The position numbers were made by a program, and so were the translations under genes. This document shows, in pieces, positions 1 to 6,749 of a stretch of DNA of 15,425 nt (within the stretch, counting starts at the first letter, position 1; each line of letters opens with the position of its first letter). Source of the stretch: CAZJNX01 sp964547415 (GTDB lineage: Bacteria; Pseudomonadota; Alphaproteobacteria; Rhizobiales; Amorphaceae); NCBI GenBank assembly GCA_964547415.1, contig CAZJNX010000113.1, positions 1 through 15,425 on the forward strand, given 5' to 3'. The notes below the pieces were generated by a model that did no database searches, was not told the origin of the DNA, and was given only the letters and a program-made list of their open reading frames with translations.

Positions 1-2
1 TC

Positions 3-566
3 ATCGCCTCGCTGATCGCCATCATGGCCTACATCTGGCTGCGCTTCGAGTGGCATTTCGCCCTCGGGGCGGTGATCACGACGCTGCACGACGTTCTCCT
101 CACCATCGGCATGTTCGCCATCCTCAGGATGGAGTTCACGCTCGCGAGCATCGCGGCGGTGCTCACCATCGTCGGCTACTCGCTGAACGACACCGTGGTC
201 GTCTACGACCGCGTGCGGGAGAACCTCAGGCGGTACAAGAAGATGCCGCTGCCCGAGCTGCTCGACATGTCCATCAACCAGATGCTGTCGCGCACCATCA
301 TGACGTCGGTGACGACGCTGCTCGCGCTCATCGCCCTGTTCGTGTTCGGCGGCGAGGTGCTGCGCGGCTTCACCTTCGCCATGATCTTCGGCATCGTGGT
401 GGGCACGTACTCGTCCATCTTCATCGCGGCGCCGCTCCTGATCCTCCTGGGCCTGCGCCCCGAGCGCGTCCAGATCGCGGGCGGCCCCGACGCGGAGGAG
501 GAGGGCGAGGCGGCGGAGGCGGGGGAGGCCGCCCCCGCTGGCGGGACGACGCGGCCGGCGAGCTGA
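3..566 (+). CDS. secF: Protein translocase subunit SecF, C-terminal part (5' end outside the window)
   Basis: This is the last 187 codons of SecF, the inner-membrane partner of SecD that uses the proton-motive force to help complete Sec-dependent export. The reading frame is already open at base 3, and the first visible residues (IASLIAIMAYIWLRF) are inside a membrane helix, so the gene is cut by the window edge and the ATG at 24 is internal. Five hydrophobic segments can be followed, consistent with helices 2-6 of a six-helix SecF. The family signature GYSLNDTVVVYDRVREN, with its conserved acidic residues in helix 4, is intact at 174-224. After the last helix the protein ends in a Glu/Ala/Gly-rich acidic tail, a variable region in this family. 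The next gene starts 15 bases downstream, suggesting cotranscription, probably from a secD-secF operon lying to the left. Confidence 0.95.
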   Translation: MASLIAIMAYIWLRFEWHFALGAVITTLHDVLLTIGMFAILRMEFTLASIAAVLTIVGYSLNDTVVVYDRVRENLRRYKKMPLPELLDMSINQMLSRTIMTSVTTLLALIALFVFGGEVLRGFTFAMIFGIVVGTYSSIFIAAPLLILLGLRPERVQIAGGPDAEEEGEAAEAGEAAPAGGTTRPAS

Positions 567-581
567 CACCGGGAGGCGCCG

Positions 582-1004
582 ATGGCTCAGGAGGACGACG
601 GGCCGGACGTCGCACCGGCGAGCGGCCTCGGGATGCGGGAGGCCCACTACCCGGACCGGGCGCCCATCGACGCCTACGGCAATGGCGGCTTCCGCTTCGC
701 CGAGATGAGCCACCGCGGCTCGATCCTGTGCCTGCCGTCGGGCATCTACGCCTGGGCCCCGAGGACGCCGGACGACCTCGACCGTGCGGCCTTCGAACGG
801 GTGAAGGCGGAGGCGGACACCGTCGGCTTCCTCCTGATCGGGGCCGGGACGCTGCCGCTGCCGCTCGCCGAGCCGGTCGCCTGGGACCTGCGCGCGGCGG
901 GCCTGCGCTTCGACGTGATGACGACGGGCGCGGCCGTTCGCACCTTCAACGTGATGATCTCGGAGGAGCGGCCGGTCGCCGCCGCCCTTCTCGCCGTCGA
1001 CTGA
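582..1004 (+). CDS. Mth938-like domain protein (DUF498), NDUFAF3 family
   Basis: A 140-residue protein of the Mth938/DUF498 family. Seen: the family core GFRFAEMSHRGSILCLP (residues 36-52), a glycine turn IGAGT (86-90), and the end motif TFNVMISEERPVAAALL (121-137). These line up with human NDUFAF3, a mitochondrial complex I assembly factor, where the corresponding region reads TFNFLCHEGRVTGAAL (recalled, not aligned by program). No catalytic residues are known for the family, so a role in respiratory complex I or membrane-protein assembly is inferred from the eukaryotic homologue. The ATG at 582 is preceded by a GGGAGG-like ribosome site at 571-576 and lies 15 bases after the secF stop. Gene order next to secDF is a recognised feature of this family in Alphaproteobacteria. 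There is no signal peptide or membrane segment, so it is probably cytoplasmic. Confidence 0.88.
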   Translation: MAQEDDGPDVAPASGLGMREAHYPDRAPIDAYGNGGFRFAEMSHRGSILCLPSGIYAWAPRTPDDLDRAAFERVKAEADTVGFLLIGAGTLPLPLAEPVAWDLRAAGLRFDVMTTGAAVRTFNVMISEERPVAAALLAVD

Positions 1005-1296
1005 CGGTGACCCGGCGCCCGCCCGTCCCCGCGCCGCTGCCGGCCCGCGATGGCCACCGGCCGCGCACCGGCGCCTGCGTGTCCGGACGGGGGGGCGGAC
1101 ACGTCCGCACCGGCGCGGGCCGCCTCCTTTCGCCTCGACCGGCCCGGCCGGCGGCCCTTTCCGCGCGCCGTCGGCGCGGGCGCGGCGGGGGCGCGATCCC
1201 GCCGGCGAGACCCTGCCGCGCCGCCGCCGGATGGCGGTTGCAGACGGTCGCTCCGCCAGCTTCCGCCCGGGCGGCGCGCGGCGGGGGCCCTCGGCC
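1005..1296. other. 292-bp spacer between the Mth938-like and phytoene-synthase-like genes; possible stem-loops
   Basis: No convincing gene is visible; the frames that stay open here are Ala/Arg/Pro-rich low-complexity products of high GC. The one structured element is at 1079-1108. GTGTCCG (1079-1085) pairs with CGGACAC (1096-1102), and an alternative stem forms from GCGGAC (1095-1100) and GTCCGC (1103-1108). The two stems share bases and so exclude each other, which resembles an attenuator. However, no U-run follows either stem, and short GC palindromes are expected by chance in such DNA. The right part of the spacer could instead be coding if the downstream gene starts at the ATG at 1231. 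Confidence 0.3.
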
Positions 1297-2160
1297 GTGA
1301 GCGGGGCGGACCATGCCGCCCATTGCGCGGCGCTCGTGCGGGCGGAGGACCCGGAGCGGTTCCTCGCCAGCCTGTTCGCGCCCGCGGCGGCGCGGCCCCA
1401 CCTCCACGCCCTTTACGCCTACAACCTCGAGATCGCCCGGGTGCGGGAGGTGACGAGCCAGCCGCTCGCGGGCGAGATCCGCCTCCAGTGGTGGCGCGAC
1501 GCGCTGGAGGGGACCGCGGCGGGGGAGGCGCGGCACAACCCGGTCGCCGCCGCCCTCCTCGAGACGGTGCGGGCGTGCGGCCTCCTGACCGCGCCTCTCC
1601 TCGCCATGAGCGAGGCGCGCATCTTCGACCTCTACGACGACCCGATGCCGACCCTCGCCGACCTCGAGGGCTACGCGGGGGAGACGCGCTCGGCCCTCGT
1701 GCAGCTCGCCGCCCTCGCGCTCGTGCCGGGGGAGGACCCCCGCTCGGCGACGGCGGCCGGCCACGCCGGCGTCGCCCAGACGATCGTCGCCGTCCTCGAG
1801 GCCTTCCCGGTCCACGCGGGCCGCGGCCAGCTCTACGTGCCCCTCGACGTCCTCTCCCGCCATGGCGTCGATCCGGACGCGGTGCGGGCGGGACGGGAGG
1901 CGCCGGGCCTCGCCGCGGCCCTCGCCGAGCTCGCCGACCACGGCCGCCACCACTTCGCCCGCGCCCGCGAGCACCTGCCGGCGGTGGCGCCTGCCGCGCG
2001 GCCGGCCTTCCTCGCCCCGCTCGCCCTCGCGCCCCGGCTCGAGCGCCTCGCGCGGCTGCGGCAGAGGCCCTTCGCCCGGACGCCCCGCCCCGCCGTCTGG
2101 CGCTACCAGATCGACCTTCTGCGGACCGCCCGGCGCCTGTCACGCATTCCGGCGCCCTGA
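1297..2160 (+). CDS. Squalene/phytoene synthase-fold protein, NDUFAF6-like, probably not a prenyl synthase
   Basis: A 287-residue all-helical protein of the squalene/phytoene synthase superfamily. Recognisable blocks are LFAPAAARPHLHALYAYNLE (residues 27-46), GEIRLQWWRDALEG (59-72) and GRGQLYVPLDVLSRHGV (175-191). Both Asp-rich metal-binding motifs of real phytoene synthases seem to be lost. Where DxxxD is expected after the ALYA block the sequence has ARVRE (47-51). Where the second DxxxD should precede GRGQLYVP it has AFPVH (169-173). The second pattern resembles human NDUFAF6, a complex I assembly factor. Prenyl-diphosphate condensation is therefore unlikely, and an assembly role, shared with the Mth938-like neighbour, is inferred. 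Start: I prefer GTG 1297, which gives MSGADHAAHCAALV, the usual family N terminus. ATG 1231 is in frame and would add 22 low-complexity residues (309 in total). The gene converges on glutamate decarboxylase with a 17-base gap. Confidence 0.85.
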   Translation: MSGADHAAHCAALVRAEDPERFLASLFAPAAARPHLHALYAYNLEIARVREVTSQPLAGEIRLQWWRDALEGTAAGEARHNPVAAALLETVRACGLLTAPLLAMSEARIFDLYDDPMPTLADLEGYAGETRSALVQLAALALVPGEDPRSATAAGHAGVAQTIVAVLEAFPVHAGRGQLYVPLDVLSRHGVDPDAVRAGREAPGLAAALAELADHGRHHFARAREHLPAVAPAARPAFLAPLALAPRLERLARLRQRPFARTPRPAVWRYQIDLLRTARRLSRIPAP

Positions 2161-2177
2161 CGGCCCGCCAGCCCCCG

Positions 2178-3566
2178 TCAGCGGCCGTGGTTGAAGCTCG
2201 GCCGCGCGGCGGAGTTCGGCACCGGGTTGGCGTCGAGGTGGGCGATCGCCCGGTCGAGGTCCTCCACGAGGAGGGCCATCAGGTCCCGCCCCATCCCGTG
2301 GCGGACCATCACCCGCTGGACCACCGTCTCGTGCCGCTCGGGCGGCAGGGGGTAGGAGGCGATCTGCCAGCCGCGCATGCGCATCCGCTCCGACAGGTCG
2401 TAGAGGGTGTAGCCCCGCCGCGCCGCGTCCTTCAGCGTGTAGCACACCGCCGGCAGGCCCCCGTCCCCGTCGTAGAGGATGTCGAAGTGGCCGGTCTTCT
2501 CGAGGGCGGCGGCGAGGTACTGGGCCGTCGCCGCGCACGCCCCGTGCACGTGGGCGAACCCTTCCCGCCCGAGGCGCAGGAACTGGAAGTACTGGGCCAC
2601 GATCTCGCCCGCGGGCCGGGAGAAGTTGAGGGCGAAGGTGGGCATCTGCCCGCCGAGGTAGTCCACGTTGAAGATGAGCTCCTCGGGAAGCGCCGCCTTC
2701 TCGCGCCACACGATCCAGCCGACGCCGAGGGGCGCGAGCCCGTACTTGTGGCCCGAGGCGTTGATGGACTTCACCCGCGGCAGGCGGAAGTCCCACACGA
2801 TGTCGGGGTGGAGGAACGGGCCGACGAACGCGCCCGAGGCCCCGTCCACGTGGATCGGCACGTCGAGCCCGCGCGTCTCGGCCACGTGGTCGAGGGCGGC
2901 GGCGATCTCGGCGACCGGCTCGTACACGCAGGTGAAGGTGACGCCAAAGGTTGGCACCACGCCGATGGTGTTCTCGTCCACCGCCTCTGCCACCTGGGCC
3001 GCGGTCATCCCCGTCTCGCCCGGCAGGACCGGCAGCTCGCGCAGCTCCACGTCGAAGTAGCGGGCGAACTTGTGCCAGCACACCTGCACCGGCCCGGTGA
3101 CGAGGTTCGGCCGATCGGCGGGCCTGCCCTCCGCCTCGCGCCGCTTGCGCCACTTCGTCTTGAGGGCGAGGCCGCCGAGCATGGCCGCCTCGGACGAGCC
3201 GGTGGTGGAGCAGCCGAGGGTGCTCGTGGCCTCGGGCGCGTTCCACAGGTCGGCGAGGATGTGCACGCAACGGTTCTCGATCTCAGCCGTCTGCGGGTAC
3301 TCGTCCTTGTCGATCATGTTCTTGTCGATGCAGTCCTGCATCAACGTGGCCGCCTCGGGCTCCATGAAGGTGGTGCAGAAGGTCGCGAGGTTCTGCCGCG
3401 AGTTGCCGTCGAGGAAAAGCTCGTCCCGGATCGCGTTGTAGACCGTGGCCGGCAGCGAGGAATGCTGCGGCATCCGGTATTTCGGCAGCGGGCCGGTGGA
3501 AAGCCCCCGCGCATAGACGTCGTCGAACAGGCTCTCGCGGTCCGCCTGCGCCTCGAATAGCGGCAT
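2178..3566 (-). CDS. gadB: Glutamate decarboxylase (PLP-dependent)
   Basis: A 462-residue cytoplasmic enzyme, close to the 466 of E. coli GadB, that decarboxylates L-glutamate to 4-aminobutyrate and CO2, consuming a proton. The group II PLP decarboxylase fold is complete. QNLATF carries the substrate-binding pair T62/F63, and NMID carries N83/D86. The phosphate-binding TGSSEA is at 122-127, HVDGASG at 239-245 has D241 for the pyridine nitrogen, and SGHKYG has the Schiff-base lysine K274. The C terminus ends SFNHGR, keeping a histidine (460) where E. coli uses H465 to shut the active site at neutral pH. The start at 3566 is chosen for its GGGAGAGGG ribosome site four bases upstream; a further ATG at 3665 would add 33 atypical residues. 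No glutamate/GABA antiporter (gadC) or glutaminase lies in the window, so acid resistance or a GABA shunt cannot be told apart. Confidence 0.95.
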   Translation of the reverse strand: MPLFEAQADRESLFDDVYARGLSTGPLPKYRMPQHSSLPATVYNAIRDELFLDGNSRQNLATFCTTFMEPEAATLMQDCIDKNMIDKDEYPQTAEIENRCVHILADLWNAPEATSTLGCSTTGSSEAAMLGGLALKTKWRKRREAEGRPADRPNLVTGPVQVCWHKFARYFDVELRELPVLPGETGMTAAQVAEAVDENTIGVVPTFGVTFTCVYEPVAEIAAALDHVAETRGLDVPIHVDGASGAFVGPFLHPDIVWDFRLPRVKSINASGHKYGLAPLGVGWIVWREKAALPEELIFNVDYLGGQMPTFALNFSRPAGEIVAQYFQFLRLGREGFAHVHGACAATAQYLAAALEKTGHFDILYDGDGGLPAVCYTLKDAARRGYTLYDLSERMRMRGWQIASYPLPPERHETVVQRVMVRHGMGRDLMALLVEDLDRAIAHLDANPVPNSAARPSFNHGR

Positions 3567-3884
3567 GTCGCCCTCTCCCGTTGCCCGTGCCGGCCTCTCA
3601 GGCCCGCCCGACAGGAGCCGCCCGTTCGCCCCACTGTCAACACGGACAACCACCGGTGCCTTCATTTCAGTGCAGCGTCAATTTATCCGTCCGTTATCGA
3701 CGTGTCGTCGACGGCGTCGGTGGCCTTGGGCGAGGCCGTCGCGCTGGCCTGCGGGACCGGTGGGCACCGGGCGCCGCAGGCGGTCCGAGAAGGGGCAGAT
3801 CGGGGAGGGGACCGGGCCGGCGGGGGCGGACGACGCCCCCGGACCAGCGGGCCTCGCCATGCCGCCGTTGTGGCGGAGGTGGCG
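3567..3884. other. Divergent 318-bp spacer between gadB and the glycosyltransferase
   Basis: No gene is visible. The left half (about 3630-3715) is the least GC-rich stretch of its neighbourhood and should hold the promoters of both divergent genes. On the minus strand there are two good -35-like hexamers facing gadB, TTGACA (3640 to 3635) and TTGACG (3681 to 3676), but I find no good -10 at 16-18 bases from either. Short perfect palindromes include CACCGGTG at 3651-3658, TCGACG-tgt-CGTCGA at 3697-3711 and CCGGTG-gg-CACCGG at 3757-3770. The right half (3720-3870) is GC-rich and featureless apart from the ribosome site of the next gene. Confidence 0.45.
3697..3711. promoter_or_regulatory. Candidate operator palindrome (6-3-6) upstream of gadB and the glycosyltransferase gene
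   Basis: TCGACG and CGTCGA are perfect inverted arms separated by TGT. The element lies in the relatively AT-rich promoter part of the divergent spacer, 130 bases upstream of the gadB start. No regulator gene is adjacent and I do not recognise the motif as belonging to a particular family. A chance match is quite possible. Confidence 0.22.
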
Positions 3885-5101
3885 ATGGCCCGCCGAAGGA
3901 TCCTGTTCGTGGGCGAGGGCGTGAGCCTTGCCCACGTGGTGCGGCCGCGAAGGCTGCTCGACCACGTCGCCGCGATCGCGGGGGACGCGGAGCGTCACTT
4001 TGCCTACGATTTCCGCTACCGGCCCCTGTTCCGGGGCCTTGCCGCCGAGGAGCACCCGCTGCCCGCCCGCCGGTCGGACCTCGCCCAGCGGGACCTGTTC
4101 CGTCTGAGGCCGCTTTACGGCGAGAGCCGCCTCGAGCGGTACCTCGCCGACGACCTCGCCGTGATCGACGCGGTGCGCCCGGACCTCATCGTCTACGACC
4201 TGAGGCCGACGATCGCGGTCCCGCCGCGCTACGCTCCATCCCGGCGGTGGCCATCATCAACGCCTACCACAGCCCGCTGGCGCGGGGCCGGGCGATGGTC
4301 CCCGATTCGGTTCCCGTGCGCGTGCTGGGGCCCGCCCTCGCCGGTGCCCTCTGGCGCCTCTCGCCGGAGACGTTCTCGGGCATCGTGCTCGCCCCGCTCG
4401 CCCGCTTCCGGGCGCGCCACGGGCTTCCGGCCCCCCGCGGCGACGTCATCGGCCTGTTCGGCGCCGACATGGTGCTCTTCCCCGACGCGGACCATTTCGC
4501 AAGGACGCCCGGCGCGCCGGCGAGCCATCGCCGCATCGGCCCCCTGATCTGGCGGCCCGAGGGGCCGGGCGCCGGGCTGTCCGATCTCCCGGCCGGGTTC
4601 GGGCGGCGTCGGCCGCTCGTCTACGTCTGCCTTGGCTCGTCGGGGGACATGCGGCTCCTTCCCGCCGCCGTGGAGGGGGCGGCGGCGGCGGGCGCGGATG
4701 TCCTCGTCGCGACGGCCGGGCGGACCCTGGCGCGGCCCCTGCCGCGGGGGGAGCGGATCGTGGTGCGCCGCTACGTGGACGGGGACGAGGCCTCCCGGCG
4801 CGCCGCCCTCGTGGTGGCGAACGGCGGCAATCCGCAGGTGGTCCAGGCCTTCGCGGCCGGCCGCCCGGTCCTCGGTCTGCCATCCAACCTCGACCAGTCC
4901 CTCAACATGGGCCACGCGGTCGCGACCGGCGCGGCGCGCGCCCTCCACCCAGCGCGGGTGACGGCGGCGCGGATTGCCCGACGGGTCGAGGCGCTCCTCG
5001 AGGAGCCCGGACCGCGGGTCGCCGCCGAGGGACAGGCGGCCCTCATCGCCGGGATCGACGTCAAGCAGCGGGTCGCGGGGGCGCTCCTGCCGTTCCTGTG
5101 A
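3885..5101 (+). pseudogene. GT1-like glycosyltransferase gene disrupted by a one-base frameshift near 4234
   Basis: The N-terminal half starts at ATG 3885 behind a GGAGGT site (3875-3880). It reads MARRRILFVGEGVSLAHVVR through DLIVYDLRPTIAV to about 4234 in one frame. The family sequence then continues in the next frame from about 4235 (SIPAVAIINAYHSPL) to the TGA at 5099-5101. Adding one base in TACGC/TCCATC (about 4233-4236) restores a single 405-codon frame, a normal length for GT1/YjiC-like glycosyltransferases. The C-terminal half has the nucleotide-sugar-binding region, with VYVCLGSSG for the start of the second Rossmann domain and NGGNPQVVQAFAAGRP plus LPSNLDQSLNMGHA for the donor-binding loop. 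The acceptor and product cannot be deduced. Both halves keep clean codon use, so the lesion is either recent or an assembly error. The gene converges on pccB, 12 bases apart. Confidence 0.82.
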
Positions 5102-5113
5102 GGGCCCAGCCGG

Positions 5114-6646
5114 TCACAGCGGGATGTTGTCGTGCTTCTTCCAGGGGTTGGCGAGCTTCTTGCCGCGCAACAGGCGCAGGGCCCGCGCCACCCGCCGCCG
5201 CGTGGAGTGGGGCATGATCACCTCGTCCACGTAACCCCGCTCGGCCGCGACGAACGGGTTGGCGAAGCGCTCCTCGTAGCTCTTGATGCGCTCGGCGATC
5301 TTGTCGGGGTCCGACAGGTCCGCCCGGTAGATGATCTCCGCCGCCCCCTTCGGCCCCATCACCGCGATTTCCGCCGACGGCCAGGCGTAGGAGATGTCGC
5401 CGCGGATGTGCTTGGAGCTCATCACCACGTAGGCGCCGCCGTAGGCCTTGCGGGTGATGACGGTCACCTTCGGCACCGTCGCCTCGGTGTAGGCGAACAG
5501 GAGCTTGGCGCCGTGCTTGATGAGGCCCCCGTACTCCTGGGCCGTCCCCGGCAGGAAGCCCGGCACGTCGACGAAGGTCACGATCGGGATGGAGAAGGCG
5601 TCGCAGAAGCGCACGAAGCGGGCCGCCTTGCGCGAGGCGTCGGTGTCGAGGACGCCCGCGAGCACCATCGGCTGGTTGGCGACGATACCGACGGTGGACC
5701 CGTCGATGCGGGCGAAGCCCACCACCATGTTCTTGGCGTAGGCCTCCTGGATCTCGAAGAAGTCGCCCTCGTCGACTACCTTCTCGATCAGCTCCTTCAT
5801 GTCGTAGGGCTTATTCGGGTTGTCGGGGACGAGGGTGTCGAGGGAGGGCTCCACCCGGTCCCACGGGTCGGCCGTCTCGATCTCCGGGATCGGGGAGACG
5901 TTGGAGGAGGGCAGGAAGTCCATCAGGCGGCGGATCTGGACGAGGGTGTCCACGTCGTTGTCGAAGGCGCCGTCGGCGATGGACGAGCGGGTGGTGTGGA
6001 CCGAGGCGCCGCCGAGCTCCTCCGCCGTCACCGCCTCGTTCGTCACGGTGCGCACGACGTCAGGGCCGGTCACGAACATGTTGGAGGTGTCGCGCACCAT
6101 GAAGATGAAGTCTGTCATGGCGGGCGAATAGACGTCGCCGCCCGCGCACGGGCCCATGATGACCGAGATCTGCGGGATCACGCCGGAGGCCATCACGTTG
6201 CGCACGAACACCTCGCCGTAGCCGCCGAGCGCCGCGACGCCTTCCTGGATGCGGGCGCCGCCCGCGTCGAACAGGCCGATGATCGGTGCGCCGTTCTTGA
6301 TGGCCATGTCCTGGACCTTGACCATCTTCTCGGCGTGGGCCTCCGACAGCGAGCCGCCGAACACCGTGAAGTCCTTGGCGAAGACGTAGACCGGGCGGCC
6401 GTTGATGGTGCCCCAGCCGGTGACGACGCCGTCGCCGTAAAAGCGCGTCTTCTCCATGCCGAAGTCGGTGCAGCGGTGCTCCACGAACATGTCGAACTCC
6501 TCGAAGGAGTTCTCGTCGAGGAGGATCTCGAGGCGCTCGCGGGCGGTGAGCTTGCCGCGCTTGTGCTGGGCCTCGATCCGCCGCTCGCCCCCGCCGAGGC
6601 GCGCCTCGTCGCGCCGTCGCTCGAGCTCCCGCAACACCTCCTTCAC
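5114..6646 (-). CDS. pccB: Acyl-CoA carboxylase beta subunit, propionyl-CoA carboxylase type
   Basis: A 510-residue carboxyltransferase subunit that moves CO2 from biotin carried on the alpha subunit to an acyl-CoA, usually propionyl-CoA giving (S)-methylmalonyl-CoA in odd-chain fatty acid and Val/Ile breakdown. Both crotonase-like halves are present. Oxyanion and CoA-site motifs include GGARIQEGVAALGGYGEV (129-146), GPCAGGDVYSPA (166-177), the second-half FVDVPGFLPGTAQEYGG (358-374) and RKAYGGAYVVMSSKH (399-413). The C terminus KHDNIPL is typical. Residue 407 is Val where PccB proteins normally have Asp, a position known to set acyl-chain choice. The start is GTG at 6646, with GGAGGGA four bases upstream and exact family length; the frame stays open for about 200 further codons upstream, but that part is a shadow of the sulfotransferase gene. 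No alpha subunit (pccA) is in the window. Confidence 0.94.
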   Translation of the reverse strand: MKEVLRELERRRDEARLGGGERRIEAQHKRGKLTARERLEILLDENSFEEFDMFVEHRCTDFGMEKTRFYGDGVVTGWGTINGRPVYVFAKDFTVFGGSLSEAHAEKMVKVQDMAIKNGAPIIGLFDAGGARIQEGVAALGGYGEVFVRNVMASGVIPQISVIMGPCAGGDVYSPAMTDFIFMVRDTSNMFVTGPDVVRTVTNEAVTAEELGGASVHTTRSSIADGAFDNDVDTLVQIRRLMDFLPSSNVSPIPEIETADPWDRVEPSLDTLVPDNPNKPYDMKELIEKVVDEGDFFEIQEAYAKNMVVGFARIDGSTVGIVANQPMVLAGVLDTDASRKAARFVRFCDAFSIPIVTFVDVPGFLPGTAQEYGGLIKHGAKLLFAYTEATVPKVTVITRKAYGGAYVVMSSKHIRGDISYAWPSAEIAVMGPKGAAEIIYRADLSDPDKIAERIKSYEERFANPFVAAERGYVDEVIMPHSTRRRVARALRLLRGKKLANPWKKHDNIPL

Positions 6647-6749
6647 GTCGTCCCTCCGCGTCGGTTGCGCCTCGCCCGGGCCGTGCCGGGCCGGCACCTT
6701 TTGGGGGAGCGGGCGCGGCGAGGCAAGCCCGCGCCGGAGGCGCTCCCCG

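Noticed and set aside
3581..4220. N-terminal part of the frame that carries the glycosyltransferase C terminus, as an independent gene start
   Set aside because: Its product before about 4220 is Arg/Pro/Gly-rich with no homology, whereas the glycosyltransferase N terminus is clearly readable in the neighbouring frame.
6673..6743. Short palindromes (GTGCCGG-CCGGCAC type and GCGCC-GGA-GGCGC) between pccB and the sulfotransferase gene as terminators
   Set aside because: The loops are too tight or the arms too short, and there is no T-tract in the direction of transcription.
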